Positions 1-8,431 of a stretch of DNA of 64,000 nt are shown here, piece after piece. The stretch spans positions 1 through 64,000 of the IMG/VR virus record IMGVR_UViG_3300044731_000789; one strand, 5' to 3'. The notes beneath the pieces are model-generated. The model was not told where the DNA came from, did not search any database, and worked only from the letters and a program-made list of their open reading frames with translations. This stretch comes from a virus. Within the stretch, counting starts at the first letter, position 1; every line of letters begins with the position of its first letter. The translations under genes and the position numbers were made by a program.

Positions 1-249
1 GATGTGCAACATACAATGTCCAAAACTATTAATCAAGTTGCTCAAGGAGCAACCATTATGATTAAACGTGGTGGAAAACCTGTTGCAAAATTGATGCCTG
101 CTGGTTCCAATGAATCGGTAATAAATGAATCTGTTCAAATCAGTAAAATAAATAATATTCAATATTTGCTAGAAACTATGAAAATAGATGAATCCATTTT
201 GTTAAATGATGTACAAACTAGCATAATCCTTAAAAAACTTGGTAATTAA
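1..249 (+). CDS. Phd/YefM antitoxin-like small protein, probably 5'-partial
   Basis: The frame is open from the first base, so the true start may lie upstream; an internal ATG at 16 would give 77 aa. The N-terminal stretch SKTINQVAQGATIMIKRGGK, followed by PVAKLMP, resembles the DNA-binding half of Phd/YefM antitoxins, where a short helix and a 'rrGkPvA.l.p' strand are typical. The last 45 or so residues are not recognisable. No toxin gene is adjacent: the next gene starts two bases after the stop and belongs to the head operon. It could instead be a small head-core gene, which is what T4 carries here, with chance similarity. Confidence 0.45.
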   Translation, partial: DVQHTMSKTINQVAQGATIMIKRGGKPVAKLMPAGSNESVINESVQISKINNIQYLLETMKIDESILLNDVQTSIILKKLGN

Positions 250-250
250 T

Positions 251-1432
251 ATGCAAAAAACTGTACATATTCAATTTGATAAAGAAAGTAAATATCTTGG
301 CAAAGTTGATCCAACAAAAGATATCAAAGATGGTCATTTCAACATTGAAGTCAGCCATGATGAACATGAAGATGTTGAAAAAAATAAAGATGAAGCAGAT
401 TTTGTTGCAAAGTTTTTAGGTGGAAAATCCAAAATTGATAATGAGAAAAGATTAGAAGGATTGGTTAAAGAAGAGTTGGAACATGAATCATTGGTATTAG
501 ATGAAACATCTGTACCAACAGAACAATCTTTGCTCGAACTTAGCAAAGAGACTTTGAAAAGTTATATGCGAGCAAATGTAGAAGACAGAATTTTAAGAGC
601 ATCTGGTGCAAGTTTCAAATCTGGAAAAGCTGGCGACGAATATAATAAAGCAGATGATACAGAAACCGACGAAAAACGTAAAAAGGGTATGGATAAAGCA
701 ATGGATAAATTAACAAAAGAATCTGAGCAATTGGATGAATTATCAAAAGAAGAGTTGATACAATATATTAATGAAGTTTGTATTTTACATGAAGAGGTAG
801 ATTACGCATCATATACAACAATTGCCCATGAAAAAAGCGAAAAAGCACTAAAAAGTAATTTATATGATGACCATAAACGAGCAATCGATGCACACAAAAC
901 TGCTAGGAAACATTGGTTAAATCTTAGCAAAAAAATTGAGAATGAAGATGGTCAAGGTAGAATATCGAAATCTATAGCAAAATATCATGATTCGCAAATT
1001 CAAAAACATGTAGAAGCAATTAAACCAAAAAAAATGAACGAATCATTTGGTGCAAATATTTTGGCATCTATTATCAATAATAAACCAATCGAGGCACAAG
1101 AACAATTTGGCGCAGCTATGTCAAGTATTTTAAAAACCAGAATTGACAATATGCGCCAAGATGTTGCATCCAGAATTTATAATAATGAAATGAATGAATC
1201 TGTGAACGAGCAATATGGTGTATATCACCAACGACCAGAAGATATTAAAACGGCAAAAGAATACCCAACAAAACCTACTACATTATATCATTTATCAACA
1301 CATTCAACTAAAAATTCTGCACAAAAAGAAGTAGATAATTTAAAAAATCGTGGATATACAGGGTTTTTATTTGCTAACAAAATTTCAGATGCAGAGAAAA
1401 TGCCACATAAAATAGTCAAGGATTTTAAATGA
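251..1432 (+). CDS. Prohead core-like protein, gp67-like C-terminal part
   Basis: About 393 aa, very acidic and lysine-rich, with long helices. Around residues 95-160 it has the 'LSKETLKSYMRAN' stretch and a lysine-rich segment common in head-core and accessory proteins of T4-type phages. Near residues 275-325 the pattern 'ANILASIINNKPIEAQEQF', then a helix with 'KTRIDNMRQDVA', resembles small prohead core proteins (gp67 type). It ends overlapping the gp21 start by 4 bases. The gene order (core protein, gp21, gp22, gp23) supports a role in the scaffold core. The start is taken at ATG 251; an in-frame TTG at 239 is possible. Confidence 0.55.
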   Translation: MQKTVHIQFDKESKYLGKVDPTKDIKDGHFNIEVSHDEHEDVEKNKDEADFVAKFLGGKSKIDNEKRLEGLVKEELEHESLVLDETSVPTEQSLLELSKETLKSYMRANVEDRILRASGASFKSGKAGDEYNKADDTETDEKRKKGMDKAMDKLTKESEQLDELSKEELIQYINEVCILHEEVDYASYTTIAHEKSEKALKSNLYDDHKRAIDAHKTARKHWLNLSKKIENEDGQGRISKSIAKYHDSQIQKHVEAIKPKKMNESFGANILASIINNKPIEAQEQFGAAMSSILKTRIDNMRQDVASRIYNNEMNESVNEQYGVYHQRPEDIKTAKEYPTKPTTLYHLSTHSTKNSAQKEVDNLKNRGYTGFLFANKISDAEKMPHKIVKDFK

Positions 1433-2082
1433 AACTAATAACAGAATTATATGATGATGTAGAAATGATTACAGAATCAACCGATTCTGGGAAAAAATAT
1501 ACAATCTCTGGAATATTTGCTCAAGCTGAGGTTGGTAACAGAAACGGAAGAATTTATCGTATGCCTGTTATGGAGCGAGAAATAAATTCATATGTGAAGA
1601 ATTTTGTTAATGAAAATAGAGCTTTAGCGGAAATGTGCCATCCTTTGCACTATCATGTTAATCCAGATAGAGTTTCCCACCGAATTACAGAATTAAAATT
1701 TGATGGGAATAATGTATATGGCAAAGCGAATATATTAAATACTCCGTGCGGAAATATTGTAAAGGCATTTATTGATGATGGTGTCAAATTTGGAGTTTCT
1801 ACACGAGGTATTGGCACATTAAAGAAAAATTCTTCTGGATTAAATGAAGTACAAGATGATTTCAAACTATCGTGTATAGATATTGTTACTGATCCTTCTG
1901 CACCAGATGCATTTGTACAAGGAATCCTAGAAAACAAGATTTTTGATATTGTAGATGGAGTTATTACAGAAAGTATTATTGATAACTATAAACAAGTTAT
2001 TAAAAAATCTTCTACAAAAGAATTAAACGAAATAAAATTTAAATTATTCCAAGATTTTATGAATAATTTAAAGAATAAATAA
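1429..2082 (+). CDS. 21: Prohead core maturation protease (gp21-like)
   Basis: 217 aa, the usual size for T4 gp21-type serine proteases that cleave scaffold and capsid proteins during head maturation. Residues 24-45 (YTISGIFAQAEVGNRNGRIY) and the LAEMCHP segment with His71 match the family pattern. The FGVSTRG segment gives Ser124 as the likely nucleophile. Its place directly before the scaffold and capsid genes is the T4 order. Start ATG 1429 overlaps the preceding stop codon (ATGA). Confidence 0.93.
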   Translation: MKLITELYDDVEMITESTDSGKKYTISGIFAQAEVGNRNGRIYRMPVMEREINSYVKNFVNENRALAEMCHPLHYHVNPDRVSHRITELKFDGNNVYGKANILNTPCGNIVKAFIDDGVKFGVSTRGIGTLKKNSSGLNEVQDDFKLSCIDIVTDPSAPDAFVQGILENKIFDIVDGVITESIIDNYKQVIKKSSTKELNEIKFKLFQDFMNNLKNK

Positions 2083-2083
2083 A

Positions 2084-2091
2084 TATAAATA
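2084..2091 (+). promoter_or_regulatory. Late promoter TATAAATA before gp22
   Basis: Exact match to the T4 late promoter -10 element TATAAATA, 27 bases before the gp22 start. A ribosome site (TTAGGAG) lies between. gp55 encoded at 17739 would recognise it. Confidence 0.75.
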
Positions 2092-2117
2092 ATATTATAA
2101 AACATTTAGGAGTAATC

Positions 2118-2825
2118 ATGTTACAAGAAAATTTCGGAAATCTGTTTGAAGGCCAAGAACTTTCAGACGAATTCAAAGAAAAGGCTACCCTTGTTTTTGA
2201 AGCTGCTGTCACAGAAAAAGCCAAAGAACAAGTTGAAGAAATTTCAAAGGAATTGCAAGAAAAATTCGATAAAGAATTAGAAACAATTCATGGTGAATTA
2301 GTGGAAAAAATTGATAGTGCCTTGAACTATTTTGTTGAAGGTTGGTTAGAAGAAAACAAATTGGCAGTTGAAACTGGTATCAGAACTGACATTGTTGAAA
2401 ACTTTATTACAAAATTGAAAGACCTTTTTACCGAATCTTATATCGATGTCCCAGAAGAAAAAGTTGAATATGTGTCGGAAATGGAACAGAAATTTGTAGC
2501 CATGGAAGAAAAATTGAACGAACAAGTTCAGAAAAATATTGATCTAAATGCAAAAATTGCAGGACTGGTTAAAGAATCTGTTTTTGCTCATGTTGCTAAG
2601 GATTTGGCAGAATCTGAAAGCGAAAAATTTAAAGGTTTGACTGAATCAGTTGATTTTGTATCAGAATCTGACTACAAAGAAAAATTGGAAACATTGAAAG
2701 AAAATTATTTTCCAAAATCTTCCGAAAAAACTGAACCAGTTGTTGAACAAACTTTGGACGAAAGCGTGGCTCCTGATATTTCTAAAGAAGCACAATATAT
2801 TTCAACCAAGTATGCAAACATTTAA
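2118..2825 (+). CDS. 22: Prohead scaffold protein (gp22-like)
   Basis: 235 aa, acidic and almost wholly helical or coiled coil, rich in E and K, as expected for the gp22 core scaffold that is digested by gp21 during maturation. It lies between the protease and major capsid genes, as in T4. A good ribosome site (AGGAG) precedes ATG 2118. Sequence similarity outside composition is weak, so the call rests mainly on order, size and composition. Confidence 0.85.
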   Translation: MLQENFGNLFEGQELSDEFKEKATLVFEAAVTEKAKEQVEEISKELQEKFDKELETIHGELVEKIDSALNYFVEGWLEENKLAVETGIRTDIVENFITKLKDLFTESYIDVPEEKVEYVSEMEQKFVAMEEKLNEQVQKNIDLNAKIAGLVKESVFAHVAKDLAESESEKFKGLTESVDFVSESDYKEKLETLKENYFPKSSEKTEPVVEQTLDESVAPDISKEAQYISTKYANI

Positions 2826-2849
2826 TAATATATAGACAAATATTTAACG

Positions 2850-3045
2850 ATATGTAAGTAGTGCGTAAGCACCCTAATTGGTTGGAATCTAATTTCCAAC
2901 GAGGACATCGATCCTAGCTCTTTTTGTGTACCCAGGGGAACTGGGGAATTAACGGACGTGGAGATTATTAGCTCTGGCTTCGCAACTTCGTTGCTTGGTG
3001 AAACTATGGTCAATGAACCGTCAATTTGTTAAATTGCGTATTTTA
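2850..3045 (+). ncRNA. Orphan TnpB omegaRNA-like sequence (transposon 3'-end remnant)
   Basis: This gap between gp22 and gp23 holds no gene. Bases 2929-3028 match the reverse complement of 31634-31733 (the 3' end of the tnpB element) without gaps at about 85 of 100 positions by eye. The match includes the last tnpB codons (YPGELGN, stop at about 2946) read in the same frame. Several hairpins are visible: GTGC/GCAC near 2857-2873, GTTGGAA/TTTCCAAC near 2881-2900, CCCAG/CTGGG near 2931-2946, GCAAC/GTTGC near 2981-2994. In TnpB systems this part of the element encodes the guide-RNA scaffold, with the guide just downstream. No nuclease gene is present here. Confidence 0.7.
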
Positions 3046-3078
3046 GTGAGCTAACAAACTTTCAATAATAAATAATAT

Positions 3079-3086
3079 TATAAATT
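3079..3086 (+). promoter_or_regulatory. Late promoter-like TATAAATT before gp23
   Basis: One mismatch from TATAAATA, 19 bases before the major capsid start, followed by an AAAGAGGA ribosome site. It lies just beyond the end of the omegaRNA-like sequence, so the capsid gene keeps its own promoter. Confidence 0.6.
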
Positions 3087-3104
3087 TAAACTAAAGAGGA
3101 TAAC

Positions 3105-4646
3105 ATGTATAAAATTCAGGAATCAGGTCTTGATCAAAAATGGGCAAGTGTTTTAGATAACGATAAATATTCGCCTATTAAAGACAAGCATAAACGTGAT
3201 GTTTTAACCACAGTTTTGGAAAACCAAGAAAAAGCTTTTGCAGAAAGTCGTGAAGCTATTTCAATGTTGCAAGAAGCGGCACCAGCTAACGCAGTTGGTA
3301 CATATGGTAATACTGATGGTATCGCTAAATGGGACAGCGTTTTAATTGGTATGCTTCGTCGTGCAATGCCGCAACTTATTGCATATGATGTATGCGATGT
3401 GCAACCAATGACAATGCCTGCTCAATTGATTTTTGCAATGAAATCAAGATATACATCACAAAGTGGTGCTGAAGCGTTGTTCAATGAATCAAATGCAGCA
3501 TTTTCTGGCACCAATTTGGTACAATATGGCACTAATCCGTCTTCTCCAGAAAATGTTAAAACATCTGGTGGGTCTGATGTAACTATGTCAGCTACTGGTG
3601 GTAGCGCGGCAGTTACATTGACTGGTGTACCTTACAAATCAGGTGCAAACGTAAGTTTGAAAGGTGTTACTATTTTTGACAGCAATGGTGTTGCGGTTGG
3701 TCGTGTATTAACCCATACCGCTGGTGGTACTGCTGTAACATTAGAAGCAAACGCTCCAGCAAGTGCATCAGGCGCAGTATATGCATACAGCTATAGCACT
3801 GGAATGACCACTCCAGAAGGTGAGGCATTAGGTACTCAAGGTGGCGGCACATTCCAAGAAATGGCATTCTCAATTGAGAAAACCACTGCAACTGTTGTAA
3901 CCAGAGCATTGAAAACAGAATATACATTAGAATTGGTACAAGATTTACGCGCAGTTCATGGTTTGGATGCAGAAAATGTATTGAGCAATATGTTGTCAAC
4001 AGAATTGTTGTCAGAAATGAACCGCGAAGTATTGCGTACAATCTACACAACTGCTCAATGGGGCGCTCGTGCTGGTTCTACCAACACTGCAGGCACTTTT
4101 GACTTAGACTTGGATTCAAATGGTCGTTGGTCTGTTGAAAAATTCAAAGGTTTAATGTTCCAAATTGAGCGCGATGCGAACGCAATTGGTCATTTGATCC
4201 GTAGAGGTCGTGGTAACTTCATTATCTGTTCTGCAGATGTTGCAAGTGCATTGGCCATGACTGGCAAATTGGATTATAACCCAGCATTGCAAAATAACTT
4301 GAATGTTGATGATTCAAACGCTACTTTTGCAGGTATTTTGAACAATAAATACAAAGTATATATTGATCCATATAGTGCAAACTTGAATGCTGCAGATCAA
4401 TTCTATGTAGTTGGTTACAAAGGTGAACAATTTAACTCTGGTTTGATTTATTCTCCTTACACCCCATTACAAATGGTTCGTGCAGTTGATCCAGGTAGCT
4501 TCCAACCTAAATTGGGCTTCAAATCTCGCTATGCGCTCACCGCAAACCCATACGCGTCAGGCACTGGTCAAATCATCACATCAGGTGTTGGTCCTGCTAA
4601 TAGCAATGTGTACTATTCTAAAGTAAAAGTACAAAATTTGATGTAA
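3105..4646 (+). CDS. 23: Major capsid protein (gp23-like)
   Basis: 513 aa, close to the T4 gp23 length of about 520 aa. The N-terminal 60 or so residues are charged and helical, like the part removed by gp21. The following core has family features such as 'KWDSVLIGMLRRAMPQLIAYDVCDVQPMT' (two adjoining blocks near residue 75), 'NREVLRTIY', and the C-terminal 'PGSFQPKLGFKSRYAL' and 'NPYASG' segments. It is followed directly by a strong terminator and a convergent homing endonuclease gene. Expression is expected to be late. Confidence 0.96.
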   Translation: MYKIQESGLDQKWASVLDNDKYSPIKDKHKRDVLTTVLENQEKAFAESREAISMLQEAAPANAVGTYGNTDGIAKWDSVLIGMLRRAMPQLIAYDVCDVQPMTMPAQLIFAMKSRYTSQSGAEALFNESNAAFSGTNLVQYGTNPSSPENVKTSGGSDVTMSATGGSAAVTLTGVPYKSGANVSLKGVTIFDSNGVAVGRVLTHTAGGTAVTLEANAPASASGAVYAYSYSTGMTTPEGEALGTQGGGTFQEMAFSIEKTTATVVTRALKTEYTLELVQDLRAVHGLDAENVLSNMLSTELLSEMNREVLRTIYTTAQWGARAGSTNTAGTFDLDLDSNGRWSVEKFKGLMFQIERDANAIGHLIRRGRGNFIICSADVASALAMTGKLDYNPALQNNLNVDDSNATFAGILNNKYKVYIDPYSANLNAADQFYVVGYKGEQFNSGLIYSPYTPLQMVRAVDPGSFQPKLGFKSRYALTANPYASGTGQIITSGVGPANSNVYYSKVKVQNLM

Positions 4647-4659
4647 AATATCAAATTAG

Positions 4660-4687
4660 AAAAAAGGGGGCTTCGGCCCCTTTTTTA
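4660..4687. terminator. Bidirectional intrinsic terminator
   Basis: A GGGGC/GCCCC stem with a TTCG loop, flanked by A6 on the left and T6 on the right, so it can work in both directions. It ends gp23 transcription (plus) and the endonuclease gene (minus). Confidence 0.9.
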
Positions 4688-6472
4688 TTTCTTTCGCCAT
4701 TCTAATTTTAATTTACCGCAATCATATATTCTATATATTCTGTTATAAATTGCTAATTCATGTTCTGTCATTGTTTCATCATATTTTAGTTTTGGATCAT
4801 TTTTAAATCTGTTTTTTCTAAATCCGAACTTATGTTTCCTTTCATCGTTATGGACATATGTATAATCGACAGGCAATCTATCAACAATATAGAAACCATT
4901 TTCTAAATAAGATTCTCCAGTAAACATTTGCAAATCAACAAATGTGTGGATTATATCTAATTTAGAATTTTTCACCAATTTGCTCAACCCACCAACCACT
5001 TTGCATGATGTGGTATACCTAGTTAAAATGTTGCCATTGAACAACATTGCTGCAACAATTTCTCCATTATACTCAAGACAAACATTATATGAATGTACCG
5101 CATACCCTTGGATATGGTATTTCACAAAGAACTTAGTCAAAAATTCTTTCCCAACATTATATAAAACGTTGCATTTCCTGGCAAAAATGCTTATATCATC
5201 ACATTTACCAATAGAATTTTTGATAAATCTTTTAACTATATCAAACCTATCAACAATATCATCTTCATATATATGAATCAATCTTATACCAAGATTTGAA
5301 CACATATCTGTTTTCATTTTGTGATATGTTGATAATTTGTATACTTCTGAATGCCAATATACACCATTTATTTCAAACGCAATATTTTTTTCTGGTATAA
5401 TAATATCTAATTCATATGGAGATATTATTTGTTTAGTGCTATATTCATATGTAACATCTAATGAATCTAAATAATCCCTAATTTTATATTCATATGTAGA
5501 AACTGTATTATCGATTCGTATTTCTATACCATGTCCAGTCAAATATCTGGAAACACATGAGTCAGTACATTTTAAAATAGCGCAAATATCATATGTGGAT
5601 AATTTATTTGTCACATATTGCTCATACATCCAGTCTCTATTATTTAATAAATCCCATGCAAATTTTCCAAGTCTTGTTTCAGAACCTGATCTAACTGGTA
5701 TATTATGTTTATTCAAATAATTTCTAACTGTTCTTTGTGAGCAACCTAGTTCCAAAGCAATTGCGTCCATAGATACCCAATTCACACAATATGCTTTATA
5801 CAACCACAAAAAACTTGATAATTTTTCAATAGCATTTTTGCTTAATTGGTTTTCGGTTCCATTTCTTAACGGAATACCATATTGTTTTATATATTTCAGA
5901 ACAATACCTGTACCACATCCACATATAGAACTTATATCAGATGATGAATATTGTTCCAAAATATATTTCTCATATAACCAATCATATTGTTCCAATGTAT
6001 TTGATAAATCAACTTGACAACAATTATATTGAATTTCTTTTATGCCATGTTTTGAAATCCATTTAGATATAGTTGGGTGAGAAACTCCTAATTCATTTGC
6101 TATATTTTCTTTGGATTTCTTATTTACAATCCTTTGGGTATATAACCAATCTTTATCTTTAAGTTTATCCATAATATTTTTGTTCAATCTTGGTGTAGAT
6201 TGTCTACACAAATCTGAACAAAATCTATTAAACCCAAGTTTGTTGTTTCTCGCGTTTACTGATGTATTACCACCACAATGTTCGCATTTTGGTATATCAT
6301 GAATATTATTTTTGACACAATATATTCTTAGTGAATAAGTTGGTGTTAAACTATTGAGAAATGATGTTTCATCCAACAATTTTGAAACAATTTCTTGTTT
6401 AGACTGTGATAGACTTATTGCAGATTTATTCTCACATAAGTCTATCACATATTGACTATATTTTTTATCCAT
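4685..6472 (-). CDS. Vsr-fold (EDxHD) homing endonuclease with repeated HTH motifs
   Basis: 595 aa. The N-terminus has a zinc-finger-like PKCEHCGG...FCSDLCRQ segment (residues 58-90). There follow four repeats of a 'W(L/M)Y..Y......S...I' helix-turn-helix unit (for example LGVSHPTISKWISKHGI), likely DNA recognition modules. The nuclease part near residues 340-410 contains 'ELDIIIPEKNIAFEINGVYWHSE', shown here in two blocks as ELDIIIPEKN and IAFEINGVYWHSE. This fits the Vsr-like EDxHD family to which I-Bth0305I belongs. It is free-standing, convergent with gp23 and ends inside the shared terminator. Capsid-adjacent sites are common homes for such genes. I infer cleavage of gp23-region DNA in phages lacking it. 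Confidence 0.85.
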   Translation of the reverse strand: MDKKYSQYVIDLCENKSAISLSQSKQEIVSKLLDETSFLNSLTPTYSLRIYCVKNNIHDIPKCEHCGGNTSVNARNNKLGFNRFCSDLCRQSTPRLNKNIMDKLKDKDWLYTQRIVNKKSKENIANELGVSHPTISKWISKHGIKEIQYNCCQVDLSNTLEQYDWLYEKYILEQYSSSDISSICGCGTGIVLKYIKQYGIPLRNGTENQLSKNAIEKLSSFLWLYKAYCVNWVSMDAIALELGCSQRTVRNYLNKHNIPVRSGSETRLGKFAWDLLNNRDWMYEQYVTNKLSTYDICAILKCTDSCVSRYLTGHGIEIRIDNTVSTYEYKIRDYLDSLDVTYEYSTKQIISPYELDIIIPEKNIAFEINGVYWHSEVYKLSTYHKMKTDMCSNLGIRLIHIYEDDIVDRFDIVKRFIKNSIGKCDDISIFARKCNVLYNVGKEFLTKFFVKYHIQGYAVHSYNVCLEYNGEIVAAMLFNGNILTRYTTSCKVVGGLSKLVKNSKLDIIHTFVDLQMFTGESYLENGFYIVDRLPVDYTYVHNDERKHKFGFRKNRFKNDPKLKYDETMTEHELAIYNRIYRIYDCGKLKLEWRKK

Positions 6473-6475
6473 CTA

Positions 6476-6913
6476 TTAAATCTTGCACCAACTGTGAACT
6501 TTCCTTTTCCCGTTATACGGGACAGCCATTTTTTGGGCAATCATTTGGTCAGAAACACTCTGACCATCTTGCCACACATCGCAATCAATTCTGGAGCCAT
6601 ATTTGTCCCATGTGCATGCGGTAAGGGTTACATATTTTCCATCTAACATATTGGTCAAATATTCTTTGGCAGAGACTGCCCAAATTTTTTCCCCAGTGCA
6701 TTTCCCATGAATTTCTGGAGAATCTATGCCAAGAATTCTAACAGATATATGGGACAAATTTTCTGGTAAACCAGACATGGTTATCATAAAAGTGTCTCCA
6801 TCATATACTCGATCAACTTTGGCAACAATTGGCACATCCTTTGCCAGAACATTGCCAATCATGGATGCCAATAGTAGCAACAAATAAATTATCCGCACAG
6901 CAATTGACTCCAT
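6476..6913 (-). CDS. Secreted thermonuclease (SNase-like)
   Basis: 145 aa with an N-terminal signal peptide (hydrophobic residues 8-23, cleavage likely after NVLA). The mature part has the staphylococcal-nuclease motifs KVDRVYDGDTF and RILGIDSPEIHGKC, plus a C-terminal 'YGSRIDCDVWQDG' region. The family cuts single- and double-stranded DNA or RNA with calcium. A signal peptide suggests activity in the periplasm or outside the cell, for example on incoming DNA or for nucleotide salvage. It overlaps the upstream gene start by 25 bases and is part of the minus-strand early operon. Confidence 0.85.
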   Translation of the reverse strand: MESIAVRIIYLLLLLASMIGNVLAKDVPIVAKVDRVYDGDTFMITMSGLPENLSHISVRILGIDSPEIHGKCTGEKIWAVSAKEYLTNMLDGKYVTLTACTWDKYGSRIDCDVWQDGQSVSDQMIAQKMAVPYNGKRKVHSWCKI

Positions 6914-7095
6914 GATTTAATATATCTTGCGCCATCTTCTGAAACATAATATTTTACATATATTCCTGTAGACAGTTGCACCATCTGACAAAGGGATTCA
7001 TCAATATTTTCGTTAAAATGGATTGCCCCAGAATAGCCACGAAATCGTGGTAATGTTGTAAATTCTTTTACCTCTGCTTCTGTTAATCTGTTCAT
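6889..7095 (-). CDS. Small protein of unknown function
   Basis: 68 aa, starting MNRLTEAEVKEFTTLPRFRG. Family not recognised. It lies in the minus-strand operon between the gene ending at 7097 and the thermonuclease, which it overlaps. Mixed alpha/beta composition, no membrane segment. Confidence 0.65.
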   Translation of the reverse strand: MNRLTEAEVKEFTTLPRFRGYSGAIHFNENIDESLCQMVQLSTGIYVKYYVSEDGARYIKSWSQLLCG

Positions 7096-7096
7096 A

Positions 7097-7549
7097 TTAG
7101 TAAACCAAATTTCTTAATGTTGTGTACATGGTATACAATTCTTTTGACCATTCTTTACCAGATTTTGTATTGTACCGATAGTGTAAATCTTTTACAACGT
7201 TTTCTGTTAATGGGATGGTTCGATCATATGTAATAGTTTGAATCAAATCATTTTGTGAAGAAGATTTATACAACCCATCAAAGCGTTGCTTTGCAATTTT
7301 GGCACCAAGTTTTCGGGAAAAATTGTCATCTGGATGACAAACTGCCCAAGTGTAGGTGAGAGTTTGTTGCAATTGATTGATATAGAAGTGGAATACAATT
7401 CCCCCTTTTGCGGTTGGAACAAATCGTTCGATATTATCATCCCATTCTGTTGGTCGTACAACTCGGTTCAATTCTACAAATTCTTTACGATCACCCATAT
7501 CTAGTTCTCCAAATGTTTCAAAAATATCTTGCTGTAATTGTTGTTTCAT
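7097..7549 (-). CDS. Conserved-looking protein of unknown function
   Basis: 150 aa, soluble, rich in aromatic residues; a central 'VFHFYINQLQQTLTYTWAVCHP' region is shown here only in part (TYTWAVCHPDDNFSRKLG). Its start overlaps the sigma factor stop by 4 bases (ATGA-type), so it is probably translated with the sigma factor. No motif allows a function to be assigned. Confidence 0.7.
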   Translation of the reverse strand: MKQQLQQDIFETFGELDMGDRKEFVELNRVVRPTEWDDNIERFVPTAKGGIVFHFYINQLQQTLTYTWAVCHPDDNFSRKLGAKIAKQRFDGLYKSSSQNDLIQTITYDRTIPLTENVVKDLHYRYNTKSGKEWSKELYTMYTTLRNLVY

Positions 7550-8322
7550 AATAACACATCCTTTAAATTTGTCAACTCATTTTTCATTTGTCTAAAAGCT
7601 TTTTTCTCAATTTGTTCAATTCTTGAACCACTGCATCCATATTTTTCACCAAGTTGTTTATATGTTTGTGGTGATTCTGTTAAATGTCTGGAAAGAATAA
7701 TGTCTTTCCATCTGTCATTAAAGTGTGTATTAATATATGTTAAAATTTCTTTGATATGTTCTTGGTATGAATCTAGTGTGAAATCATACTCTTCTACAAG
7801 AATATCATCATAGTGGTTATGAAAATCTGAAACATTGTATACTGCGTTATACAACATATTGGCATCAAATTTATCCACACCACATTCTTTTGCCATTTCG
7901 TGTATATTTTCTGATGAAAAGTCTGTTTGTATTTTTGATATCATTTTTCTAAATTTTTGAATTCCTTTTGTTACTGGAATTTTAATTATTGTGTCATTTG
8001 TAATTAATTTATTTACTTCTTGCTGAATCCATGGGGCAGCATATGTTGCCAAGGATACTGTATCAACATATTGCATATCATATTTTTCAATAGATTTTAT
8101 TAAACCAATATTTCCACATGAAATTACATCCATAAAATCAATTTTAAATGATCTATATTGTTTACACATATAAACAACAAATCTTAAATTATGTTGGATT
8201 AATTTTTCTCTACTTTGTTTGCAACCAGTTGTTTTATATTTTGTTAATAATTCTTTTTCTTCATCTCTGGTAAGTTGTTTGTGTTTCAATTGTTTGCGAT
8301 AGTATGTAAAACTTTCACTCAT
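7546..8322 (-). CDS. Sigma70-family RNA polymerase sigma factor (RpoH-like layout)
   Basis: 258 aa from ATG 8322, chosen because GGAGGATT lies just upstream; a longer form from 8358 is less likely. Region 2 is clear: LIQHNLRFVVYMCKQYRS (core binding), DVISCGNIGLIKSIEKYD and 'LATYAAPWIQQEVNK' (-10 recognition). A spacer or region 3 is followed by region 4, TYKQLGEKYGCSGSRIEQIE, a helix-turn-helix for -35 contact. Unlike gp55 it carries both region 2 and region 4, so it should read promoters on its own. It is transcribed from an early promoter at 8348-8376, implying action before the late phase. Targets are unknown. Confidence 0.9.
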   Translation of the reverse strand: MSESFTYYRKQLKHKQLTRDEEKELLTKYKTTGCKQSREKLIQHNLRFVVYMCKQYRSFKIDFMDVISCGNIGLIKSIEKYDMQYVDTVSLATYAAPWIQQEVNKLITNDTIIKIPVTKGIQKFRKMISKIQTDFSSENIHEMAKECGVDKFDANMLYNAVYNVSDFHNHYDDILVEEYDFTLDSYQEHIKEILTYINTHFNDRWKDIILSRHLTESPQTYKQLGEKYGCSGSRIEQIEKKAFRQMKNELTNLKDVLL

Positions 8323-8347
8323 AAATCCTCCAAATTTTTGTAGGTCT

Positions 8348-8376
8348 ATTGTACACAAGATGTTGTCCTATGTCAA
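8348..8376 (-). promoter_or_regulatory. Early sigma70 promoter for the minus-strand operon
   Basis: On the minus strand TTGACA (8371-8376) is separated by 17 bases from TACAAT (8348-8353). The predicted start lies about 15-20 bases before the sigma factor ATG at 8322. Confidence 0.8.
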
Positions 8377-8378
8377 GC

Positions 8379-8386
8379 ATAAATAA
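8379..8386 (+). promoter_or_regulatory. Late promoter-like CATAAATA
   Basis: One mismatch from TATAAATA, 46 bases before the first structural gene of the 8432-14917 block. It overlaps the divergent early promoter region, so early leftward and late rightward transcription share this gap. Confidence 0.6.
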
Positions 8387-8431
8387 TTGATTAATATCTA
8401 GTGGTATATATTATTTTAATATAGGTAAAAT

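Noticed and set aside
2822-3013. Minus-strand 63-codon frame between gp22 and gp23
   Set aside because: It overlaps the omegaRNA-like region, has no ribosome site and its translation has no sensible pattern.
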